Assembly (NCBI RefSeq): GCF_025717555.1
Contig: NZ_JAJIRP010000011.1
Span: 124,001 to 188,000, forward strand
Direction: 5' to 3'
Length of the DNA stretch: 64,000 bases
Source of the DNA: Paucibacter sp. B2R-40
Lineage (GTDB): Bacteria > Pseudomonadota > Gammaproteobacteria > Burkholderiales > Burkholderiaceae_C
Part shown: positions 18,721 to 26,730 of the stretch, piece by piece
Position numbering within the stretch: position 1 is the stretch's first letter
Layout of the letters: each line of letters opens with the position of its first letter
Notes under the pieces: generated by a model
The model's input: the letters and a program-made list of their open reading frames with translations, nothing else
The model's database searches: none
What the model was told of the DNA's origin: nothing
Made by a program: the position numbers and the translations under genes

Positions 18721-21700
18721 TCAAATCGCAGGAACAGAAGCGATATCTCCCAAAATACACCACATTTCCTGTGCTCCGAGGTATTTCACCGGATGAATCA
18801 TGCGAGCTTCAATTGATCCATTCTTCGAGAATATAAAATCAGGCCCGATATGAGACTGATTGCGCAGCAGCGTCCGATGCAGGACTTGCTTATTATCGTA
18901 GGCAGAACCGTCCTCAATGACTCGACTGATAACCATCCAGGCCTTCCAAATCTTCACCGATATTTTTAAACCTCTATATCTCAGGGTTTGATGAACTTGG
19001 TTTTTGCTTGGAGCCCAAATGAGCTCGCCAGAATTGCAATAATCAATGGTCTCCTGCAATATTCTAAATAGATCGGCCGAGGTTCCATTTGGTGGAGAAA
19101 AATCGACTGGAACGTCGACGCGTTTGATTAAATCCAGCACTTCCTCTCGATCAAGTTCGGCCTCGCTTTTTGCAAAGCATGCTGCATGAACATGCAACTG
19201 CCAACGGCCGTCATCATCTTTCATCAGTCCGTACTTGCGCAGCCGGTCGGCAGCGATTTCCATGATGTCATCCAAGTTCGGTCGCCCGTCCTCCAAACTC
19301 AAGCCTCGTAGCCACGCTGGAAGCTCAGCTTCCTGCAAGGGCCTAGACGCATGAATACTCAACTCTCCCGTTGTGTGGGCTGGGCGTAGAGAAAGTTTGA
19401 CCTTCATTTCAGGATGAATGTGGCATTCGGGGTGCGCCGCGTCTTGCTTAAAACCGCATTTTGAGGCGACCTCCGCCAATATATTTGTTGCATGGGTGAT
19501 GATACTTTTCGCCTCTGAAAAACACCTTGCAACTTCAATCCCTTCAACGCAGCCGTGACTGTCAAAAAGCTCGGGCTCGAACGGGGACTGCAAGCGATAG
19601 GACAAGAGAGGCGGTATGCGCCTTATATCACCCACCACTTTTGAGAGGCTCGCACTGTCTTGGGGATCTTTGGAACCCACATGATTCAAAGACCGAAGAT
19701 AGTCATTGATGTTTTGCGAAAGATCTCGAATTTGGAACCATTCCAAACTCTCCCTTAAATGCGGGAAAGTTACTCGTATACCGGCCTCCTCTACACTTAA
19801 ACCCGCTTGCAAATTTCGCTGAGCGCGTGACCCGATGCGATCCACGCGGCCATTCTTCTGCTCGATACCAATTGGGCTGCCGGAAATTCCAAAATGGGTA
19901 ACTCGGTCGCAACAGACATGCAAGTCCTCGCCCTCCTGCAGAACGCTGGTGGTTATGAGGACCATCGGGTATCCCGGCATCCGAAATCGCCGAGCTATTG
20001 AAGTTCGAGAACTGGTGTTTTGGCCGCTTGCCCATTCCACTGGTGCAAACGGGCTCATTTGTTGCTGAAAAGTCAGCCTCCACTTATTCCGCTTGACGCG
20101 ATCGGCCCCCTTAAGAAATTCCGCAAAATTTGTCTTGGCAATCTGAGGCCAAGCCTCGGCCAAACTCCGCAAAATGGATGCGGTTCCGAACACTCTCTCC
20201 GGACGAGCGCATATGGCCACGACTCTTGCAACTAGCGCTTTTGCAGCAGAGTTGCTGTCGTCGTTGGCCGTGCTCCACCAACCCAGATAAAGGTCTATGA
20301 AGGGATGATCAAGCCGGAGCAACGCGAAAAGGAGCTCGCGCTGCAAATCGAGCTCCCTCAGTTGTGAGTTGGCTTTGGCAAGTGCACTGCCATCCTCAGG
20401 CTCGGCTGCATTGTGCAGGCAGGACCACACGGTATCCCATGCCGGCAGTATTTCCTTACCCAACCCTGATTGATACAAGGCCAAGCCAATCGTTGGAGCA
20501 GATAGAAGAACCTCCGCTTGCTCCATGTCGATCAGATCCTCCTCTTGGCGATCAGATGAAATGAGCTCCAGTAAATATTCATGCAAATGCCGGAACGGCA
20601 TACTTTCTAACTGCGGCAGCTTATCCGCCATCAATAATGCCCAGGCGCACTGTAGGCGGCGGTGTCGGCCAAGCTCATTTGCCGCTCCAGCCAGCTTTGA
20701 GGCTGTCTCGGCAAGTTCGAAGAATGGTATTTGCGGCAAATTTGAACAGCGCTCCATGATGAAGTGCCGCCAATCCAGCTCACCGATGATGGCTTCTAGG
20801 CGCCTTGGGTCGCGAAGACGATCACGCAGCAACTTGGGATGGGGCAGCCTATTGACGTCCGCGAACCTTGCGCCCATTGGATCCAATTTACCCCGAAAGA
20901 ACCAACTGAAGAGCGTTTCTGATCCAGCAGGAATTTCGACTTCCTTGTCATCGATCATCACCTCAGGTTCGTCTTCCACCGACGTGGTCGCGCCCGTGGC
21001 CGCAGGTGAAGCAACGAGTGTTTTTCTGGATTGATCTCTTGCATTTGACAACTCAATTGCGGAGCCAGGCATACCCTCTTGGACCAAATACTGAACAAAC
21101 CAGTCGTCGAATTCTTGGTTCAATCGCGAGTAGAGGTCATCAACGCTCTTCAATCGACGCACGAATACGAGTTGTTTATCCCCTTCAGAGAACGCCTCCC
21201 TGCCCAAGCGTTTGGCCTCTACTTCCAGTTTTGGATGAGGCGGCTCTTTTCCAAACACTTCCCTGTAGGAGCCGACTAAGCTTCCAATCAAAGTGCCATC
21301 AATAGCCTGGGCGTCGCTGGCCGGGCCGGAACCGAGCTCGACGTCCAGAGTCGCACCGCTTGGTAGCCCGCGCCCGTCTTCATCGGCAAGTTCTTCCTTC
21401 TCGACCTTAGCGGTCTGCGGCGGAGCGTACGCCTCCCACGACGAAAACATGGCCATCGGGAATTGACCACCATTCTCTCCCTGCAAATGTTCGACCAAGC
21501 GTTTTTGAACCACCGCAGTAAATAAGCGTTGTTGCAGAGTTTCTGGATCGCTTTTGCCTGCCAAACTGATTCCTGCCTCAGCGCGGCGCTCGATACGATA
21601 TTGGTTTCGACTCAGTCTATTGAGACCGACCTTTAGCTCTTGAACCCGCCGGATCATGTATGGCTTTAGGCCTGCCTGGACTTCACTCCAGCCGCCGCCC

Positions 21701-22593
21701 GCTCGCCGTTGCTCAGCTACTTCGCGGATGCGCTCATGAGGTGCCGGACTTACATGGGGCGATGCAAAAAGTTCAAATTGCTTCACCAATTGCATCAAAT
21801 CCCGGTCGAACGGCGTGCCAGAAAGCAATAGGGCGGCCCCAAATTTCCGCGTCCCGCCTTGCTCCCCTACACCCAATGCATTTGCAAGAAAATTCGCGCG
21901 ATCAGAGGCACCCTTGCCAGCGCCGCTTTTGAGCAAGTGTGCTTCATCAACGACCAACAAGTCGTAGTACGGGATAGCAGCATTCACAAGACCGGCAGCG
22001 CGTTCCTTGAACTTCGCCTTTGTTTTTACTCCCCGAAAATCGACCGGCGCCCCAGCCAGCGCGGCCAGCGTTCTGACTCGATTGGCCCAGCCTTCAGTTG
22101 TATCGCCTGTAAGGTGAAAACTAAGCGCTGAAAGGGTAAGGAATACATCTGGGGTCGAAGGCGCGGTCACTGCGTTTGTTACCCAGTCATCAACTCGCAC
22201 ACATGCAAAACTCGCCGCAGGAGGCAATCCGGCTGGTCCCTGAACACGCATGTCTGGCTGTCGTACGTTGCTGCGAATAAATGCGGGTAGCTCCCTTGAA
22301 TGCCATTTGCGCATCACGTTCTGGGACGGAGCCAAGTACAGCACCCGAAAGCCAGGCTGCAGATGGCGAAAAAGTGCAACAACGGCAAGTGCCACATAGG
22401 TCTTTCCCATGCCGACCTCATCTGCCAGATAAGCACAGCCCTGAGAAATTAGCATCCTATGCAAGGCCATGGCCGCCTTCAATTGTTGCTCTCCGATATC
22501 CTCAAAGCCCGGCAGTTTTCCGGACATATCAAGCAAGGCAGAGGCAGCCTCGAATGACCACGGGCGTTGCGATGGAAAGATTTCCGAAGTCAA
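18721..22593 (-). CDS. SNF2-family DNA translocase/helicase (last gene of the minus-strand run)
   Basis: This 1290-aa SF2 ATPase has Walker A DEVGMGKT (58-65), DEAH box at 216-219, LLLSGTPFDRD as motif III, and a C-terminal helicase domain with QKNGRVDRIGSR (about 913-924). A long middle insert (about 400-850) has no recognised domain. I start it at TTG 22593: AAGGA lies six bases upstream and the TTG overlaps the upstream TGA by four bases; the open frame extends to 22737, but those residues overlap the PLD gene. It should act on DNA with the PLD and 415-aa proteins encoded just upstream. Confidence 0.85.
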   Translation of the reverse strand: MTSEIFPSQRPWSFEAASALLDMSGKLPGFEDIGEQQLKAAMALHRMLISQGCAYLADEVGMGKTYVALAVVALFRHLQPGFRVLYLAPSQNVMRKWHSRELPAFIRSNVRQPDMRVQGPAGLPPAASFACVRVDDWVTNAVTAPSTPDVFLTLSALSFHLTGDTTEGWANRVRTLAALAGAPVDFRGVKTKAKFKERAAGLVNAAIPYYDLLVVDEAHLLKSGAGKGASDRANFLANALGVGEQGGTRKFGAALLLSGTPFDRDLMQLVKQFELFASPHVSPAPHERIREVAEQRRAGGGWSEVQAGLKPYMIRRVQELKVGLNRLSRNQYRIERRAEAGISLAGKSDPETLQQRLFTAVVQKRLVEHLQGENGGQFPMAMFSSWEAYAPPQTAKVEKEELADEDGRGLPSGATLDVELGSGPASDAQAIDGTLIGSLVGSYREVFGKEPPHPKLEVEAKRLGREAFSEGDKQLVFVRRLKSVDDLYSRLNQEFDDWFVQYLVQEGMPGSAIELSNARDQSRKTLVASPAATGATTSVEDEPEVMIDDKEVEIPAGSETLFSWFFRGKLDPMGARFADVNRLPHPKLLRDRLRDPRRLEAIIGELDWRHFIMERCSNLPQIPFFELAETASKLAGAANELGRHRRLQCAWALLMADKLPQLESMPFRHLHEYLLELISSDRQEEDLIDMEQAEVLLSAPTIGLALYQSGLGKEILPAWDTVWSCLHNAAEPEDGSALAKANSQLRELDLQRELLFALLRLDHPFIDLYLGWWSTANDDSNSAAKALVARVVAICARPERVFGTASILRSLAEAWPQIAKTNFAEFLKGADRVKRNKWRLTFQQQMSPFAPVEWASGQNTSSRTSIARRFRMPGYPMVLITTSVLQEGEDLHVCCDRVTHFGISGSPIGIEQKNGRVDRIGSRAQRNLQAGLSVEEAGIRVTFPHLRESLEWFQIRDLSQNINDYLRSLNHVGSKDPQDSASLSKVVGDIRRIPPLLSYRLQSPFEPELFDSHGCVEGIEVARCFSEAKSIITHATNILAEVASKCGFKQDAAHPECHIHPEMKVKLSLRPAHTTGELSIHASRPLQEAELPAWLRGLSLEDGRPNLDDIMEIAADRLRKYGLMKDDDGRWQLHVHAACFAKSEAELDREEVLDLIKRVDVPVDFSPPNGTSADLFRILQETIDYCNSGELIWAPSKNQVHQTLRYRGLKISVKIWKAWMVISRVIEDGSAYDNKQVLHRTLLRNQSHIGPDFIFSKNGSIEARMIHPVKYLGAQEMWCILGDIASVPAI

Positions 22594-24620
22594 TTCGAAT
22601 CCTTTGTATTGACGAAATGGCGAGCCACTCCACTCTCCTGCCCCGGCGCGCACAGAAACATGCGCTCGGCCCATTCCAACCAAACCGGCTCCAAAGTTGA
22701 GAGCGGCTTCTGCAAGAGCAGCCCATTCAAAAGGCACTTGGCCCGGAGGGACAATTTCTTGGCGGAGAGAATTTCGCGGTGATCAGAACAAATTTGAATC
22801 ACCCACAGCAGCATTGCCCAAGCTGCGACCGGTTCCACAACATTTCCGTCCTCAGCTTGCTCAATACGGTCCACCAAACACCGCAAGGAATCAGGTCTGG
22901 GTGCTGAAAAATAGTATTCACAACGAACGGAATTGAGGCGAAGTTGCTCTTCCTTTAATCTCACTCGAAGCAGATAGAAGCTTCCATGGACCGCAGCCAT
23001 TTCTTCAAAAATATCCAATTCCAATGAGCCTGCCGGAGGTGTTTCTCCTGAGGCTCCCCGCCGCAAGAGCAGAACTTCCAATTGCTCATAGTCTCCCGGA
23101 CAGGAGCCCGTGCCACCAGCCGCAAGGCTTCGCCACATCTCAAGGATGCGCCAGACGTCCGGTCTCAAATCCTCAGGCGGAGGCCGGTGGTCAAGGGCGC
23201 ACTGTTGAACCCACACGATCGAAAGACCAACACCGTCAACTTCGACCTTGATCCATGGATTGCTCTGTAGATCCCTGTATAGCGATTCACTGGTCTTCAA
23301 CTTGAAACTGTGAGGCAGCATGGTCGCTCGCCCGAATTTCTTGCCCTGCGCATCAATCAGGCGAACTTCTGTCTCGGCATATCGCCGGCGGTCTTTGCTG
23401 GTGACGAAATCGATCCCAAGCTCCAAGGTGTGCCAATTGAATATGGCAAAAATATTGGGCCCTGTTTCCACCACATCGGCATGAGTGGCAGGCTCAAGTG
23501 GTTTAAGAAATCGTATGGGCTGGCGGCTCAGGTCGGTGAGCCATGCGTCCCCCTTATCGGGAAACAAGAAACCCGCCTCAAAATTGAGCTTGAAAGCCTT
23601 GTTGCTGAAATTCACCGAGCCCATAAAGCAGAATTGGCCCGGAATTCGAATCACTTTGGCGTGAAAGAACCGTGGCGTTTCCTCTTTTCTTCTACTTCCC
23701 GCGAGGTCTGCGTCGCCAAACTCACACCAGCGGAGGTTGGCAGCATCTCTGAGTGCGCAATAGGCGTCTTCTTCTATCTGTGCTGCTCCGCCCGCCGCCT
23801 GCCATGGATCCTCAGGCAGCCAAAGGTCAAGCGCCTTTGCACCCGTCGTATTCAGCAACAGTTGAACCAATTCAGCATGCCCAGCGTCAGCAAAGTAAGG
23901 TGAGAACACCTCCACTCGGACTCCATCACTTTGCTTAACCTTGTGCTTCATGATTTCGTCAAACCATTTGATGAAGCTAGGTTTTCCAGGGACAAATACC
24001 TGAAACAAGGGCTCATCAGAACGACGCCGCAGAGCAGAGCTATCACTCAGCTCCTTGCGGAACATGGCAGCCACACTGTTTCGAGCACCACTTCCGGTCA
24101 AAAATGAGAGCAAACCGACCAAGCCGGGAACGACGCCCGCAGGCGGTTTGGCTGGATCGAAAGCAGGCGCAAAATACCAGCACTCAATGTTCTCCCACCA
24201 GCCTGCTTTGGTCAGATTGGCTGAGCCAGCGCCTAACACCCAGCGCACCAATCCTTTGCCGTTCTCGAGGCGGAGCAACATGACCTTGCCATGAAATTCA
24301 TGCTGCAAACGCATGGGCAACATTTCATAGGCCAGCATTGGGCAGCCTGCCACGACTACTCGGGCATCGAAGTACACCGCGACATTGATAGGGGAATCGC
24401 GCAACAGCGACTCCATTTGCAAATGGCGAACAGCAGAATGCAAGGACAGTCCATCGCCACCATCCGGCTGCAGCAATGGAAGGATTGCCGTCTCAAAAAA
24501 CTCGGGCTCAAAGGCATATGTGGTGAAGAGAGCATCGGTTACTCGATACCCATCCAACTCTTCAATGGCACTGCGCAGGGCATCCTTCAGCATGCCCCAT
24601 TGGCTGGTAGTCTCGCTCAA
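22590..24620 (-). CDS. Phospholipase D-fold protein, likely nuclease
   Basis: This 676-aa protein has two HxK-type half-sites: HGK at 110-112 with GSANLT at 132-137, and HAK at 320-322 with GSVNFS at 334-339. This spacing matches the PLD superfamily in its Tdp1/BfiI/DrmC-type branch, in which two His-Lys motifs form one phosphodiesterase site. The remaining ~330 residues are of unknown fold. The protein is much larger than the small DrmC proteins of DISARM. ATGA overlaps join it to the 415-aa gene upstream and TTGA to the SNF2 gene downstream, so the three probably form one complex. Confidence 0.82.
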   Translation of the reverse strand: MSETTSQWGMLKDALRSAIEELDGYRVTDALFTTYAFEPEFFETAILPLLQPDGGDGLSLHSAVRHLQMESLLRDSPINVAVYFDARVVVAGCPMLAYEMLPMRLQHEFHGKVMLLRLENGKGLVRWVLGAGSANLTKAGWWENIECWYFAPAFDPAKPPAGVVPGLVGLLSFLTGSGARNSVAAMFRKELSDSSALRRRSDEPLFQVFVPGKPSFIKWFDEIMKHKVKQSDGVRVEVFSPYFADAGHAELVQLLLNTTGAKALDLWLPEDPWQAAGGAAQIEEDAYCALRDAANLRWCEFGDADLAGSRRKEETPRFFHAKVIRIPGQFCFMGSVNFSNKAFKLNFEAGFLFPDKGDAWLTDLSRQPIRFLKPLEPATHADVVETGPNIFAIFNWHTLELGIDFVTSKDRRRYAETEVRLIDAQGKKFGRATMLPHSFKLKTSESLYRDLQSNPWIKVEVDGVGLSIVWVQQCALDHRPPPEDLRPDVWRILEMWRSLAAGGTGSCPGDYEQLEVLLLRRGASGETPPAGSLELDIFEEMAAVHGSFYLLRVRLKEEQLRLNSVRCEYYFSAPRPDSLRCLVDRIEQAEDGNVVEPVAAWAMLLWVIQICSDHREILSAKKLSLRAKCLLNGLLLQKPLSTLEPVWLEWAERMFLCAPGQESGVARHFVNTKDSN

Positions 24621-25864
24621 ACGATGCCCTTCTTTTTGAAGTCGACTTGATTCAGGATTGCCAAAAATGAGCCGAGAAAAAAATCGTTACTGTGTGAATT
24701 CATCCAATTTTGAAAATTCAAACTCGATAACTCGCTGGCTGTTGGCAGCGTACCGGGGGTCATATTCAGCACCACTTTGATGAGCCCGCCCTCCCAATAG
24801 CACCACGGCACACCTCCACGCTGCTTGGAAACTTCGGCGTGATGATTGAGAAGGAGATCAATCGCTAGCCGCCAGTTCTTCGCCTTCATCGCGTCACAGA
24901 AGTCTCTCAACCCACCGGCTCTCTTTTGCCATTGGCCATCAAAACCGGCACCAGGGAAGTCCGGCAGGCTCGGATCCCTGAATGGCCATTCCGACAAGCC
25001 GGCCAGTTGAGAAGTAAGTTCTGTTGCATTGCGGCCATGTGAACCCAACAACCAGGCGAAGGTCAATGCCGCCAGAGACAGAGACTCATCAAAATCTCTC
25101 ACGCAACCCGCAAATTCCTTCAATGGCACCGAGTGGGCCGTCAGCCATGCCAAGAACTCTCTTGGTGGCGGCACGGCAGTCCTGCCTTGCAAGAAGGACT
25201 TGGCCTGGGCGAACACCTCGCCTTGCCAAGCCACGGCAGTGACTCCGCCAGACAAAAGACAGTTGGCGAGTTTTTCGCGTCCACCCTCAACCTGCAAAAT
25301 TCCGAGCACCCATTTACCAACCCCTTCCAATTGCGCTAAGTCGAGCTGCACGCACTTCTTGTCTAGCGCCAGTCGCCATTCGGAGCCAGAGGTCTTACTC
25401 AGAAATAGCTTGGTAATTTCCACTCCAACGGGCGTTAGTCGACGGCTCTCGTCTGTCAACCCTGATGACCTCAGCGCTGTGGAGTAGAGGCCCCAAAGTC
25501 CGGCCTGGCGTTGGTTGTCGAGGATGCGCGCTTCTTTGGCACCGCCAAGGAACACCGGGAATCCAGAGCTTCGCTTGATACGGCGAGAACCGATAACTTC
25601 CGGCAAATCTAGCCGCAATCGCGCTCGAGATGTCATCTGCTCAAAGCGCTCGAAGCACTCCCAATCGGGAGCCTCCTGAGCTTCATTGCCGCAAAGGTAA
25701 AAGCCAATCAACGTCAAGATGAAATTGTCCAAGTGACTGGTCACGGTAGTCAGATTGCCCACCATTTTTCGACCAACGCTTGACCACAATAGCTCTATGC
25801 CCAGGGGGTCACGACTACCACGTGGGCGCAAACTGTCGTCGAGAGAAGTGAAGAAAAAGCTCAT
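24617..25864 (-). CDS. Unknown protein of the PLD/SNF2 module (415 aa)
   Basis: I recognise no family. The sequence is soluble, helix-rich and Leu/Trp-rich; a segment around residues 110-145 (LGLYSTALRSSGL-like then LTPVG) looks like a winged helix. The ATG at 25864 gives a start that fits the likely domain edge, though no good ribosome binding site precedes it; an in-frame TTG at 25945 is the alternative. It overlaps the PLD gene by four bases (ATGA at 24617-24620). I infer that it is the first member of a three-protein PLD/SNF2 unit, perhaps a DNA-recognition or adaptor subunit. Confidence 0.65.
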   Translation of the reverse strand: MSFFFTSLDDSLRPRGSRDPLGIELLWSSVGRKMVGNLTTVTSHLDNFILTLIGFYLCGNEAQEAPDWECFERFEQMTSRARLRLDLPEVIGSRRIKRSSGFPVFLGGAKEARILDNQRQAGLWGLYSTALRSSGLTDESRRLTPVGVEITKLFLSKTSGSEWRLALDKKCVQLDLAQLEGVGKWVLGILQVEGGREKLANCLLSGGVTAVAWQGEVFAQAKSFLQGRTAVPPPREFLAWLTAHSVPLKEFAGCVRDFDESLSLAALTFAWLLGSHGRNATELTSQLAGLSEWPFRDPSLPDFPGAGFDGQWQKRAGGLRDFCDAMKAKNWRLAIDLLLNHHAEVSKQRGGVPWCYWEGGLIKVVLNMTPGTLPTASELSSLNFQNWMNSHSNDFFLGSFLAILNQVDFKKKGIV

Positions 25865-26030
25865 CGGGAGGAATGTGAGGCAACTCACACGGTCTGAGGA
25901 AAATGACAATGACAACGGAAGGAATCTGTTCCGCAACAGGTACAAAATGAATCACACCCTCTAGGCAAGAGTTAGATTCAGAAAAGCGATCCAGTCGTGG
26001 ATTCATACATGGCGAACCATAACTTCATAT

Positions 26031-26231
26031 TCACGCGCCACCGCGACGCGCTCTCTTGCCGTTTTCAACTTTTGGCTCTGGCAAACGGCACCAACCTAAT
26101 TCCGCCTCGATCTTGGCCCAGGCGGCGGTGATGACGCTGCGCTCAGCTCGCACGCGAACGCCTTCTCGCAAGTCAGACAACGGGTACAACTGGCCACTTT
26201 CTTCTTGGTAAAAAAACACGCTCGTAAACAT
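26031..26231 (-). pseudogene. Short coding-like fragment (66 codons)
   Basis: The frame from ATG 26231 has coding-like codon choice and gives a compact, basic-ended peptide (ending KRARRGGA), but there is no ribosome binding site and no family match. It lies between the defence genes and a nuclease gene remnant, so it is probably the 3' end of a deleted gene. It could also be a genuine small gene. Confidence 0.35.
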
Positions 26232-26379
26232 TTCCGGTATTCGCGATGCGGTGCGTTTCGAATTTTTGGGACAACAAAGTGAATCCGTGATTGAGACTGA
26301 TGGCCGTTGAATCCAGAGAGCCATCCGGCATGCATACCGTGCTGCAAATCAACTCGGACCTATTCATGCCCTTCACTCG

Positions 26380-26610
26380 CTACCAAAGCCCGCCTTCAAT
26401 GTCAGGTGCGACCATGGACTGCTGCCTTTTGGCCAGGTGCTCCGTGCCCTTGCGAGCAATCAGCTCAGCGGACTCAACTTGCTTGACTTTGGTAGGGCGA
26501 AATTCGCCGTCGCTTAGGCCACACAAATCAAGTGCGGTGAGGTGCTCACAGTCGATGAAGTGGACCAGGTCGGTCGCCGAGAAACACAAGCTCGAATCGA
26601 TTTTCTGCAC
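26380..26610 (-). pseudogene. N-terminal remnant of a TM0106-type RecB-like nuclease gene
   Basis: The first ~62 residues from a GTG start (26610) resemble the beginning of TM0106-family RecB-like nucleases: a short KID.. lead, FSATDLVHF, a DCEHLTALDL block and an ARKGTEHL segment. Full members run to many hundreds of residues, with helicase and nuclease parts. Here the frame stops after 76 codons and no continuation appears in any frame downstream. I therefore call it a truncated remnant left by a deletion in the island. The match is from memory of the family pattern. Confidence 0.6.
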
Positions 26611-26730
26611 TATGTTTGGCCTAGAGTTTCATCCAATTTATCAAGCGGCTAGCTCACTAAGAGATCTAGTCAAATATTCAGATCGGCAGGCAAATCCCAA
26701 TCAGGGTCTCGCCTTTGCAAACAACACCAG

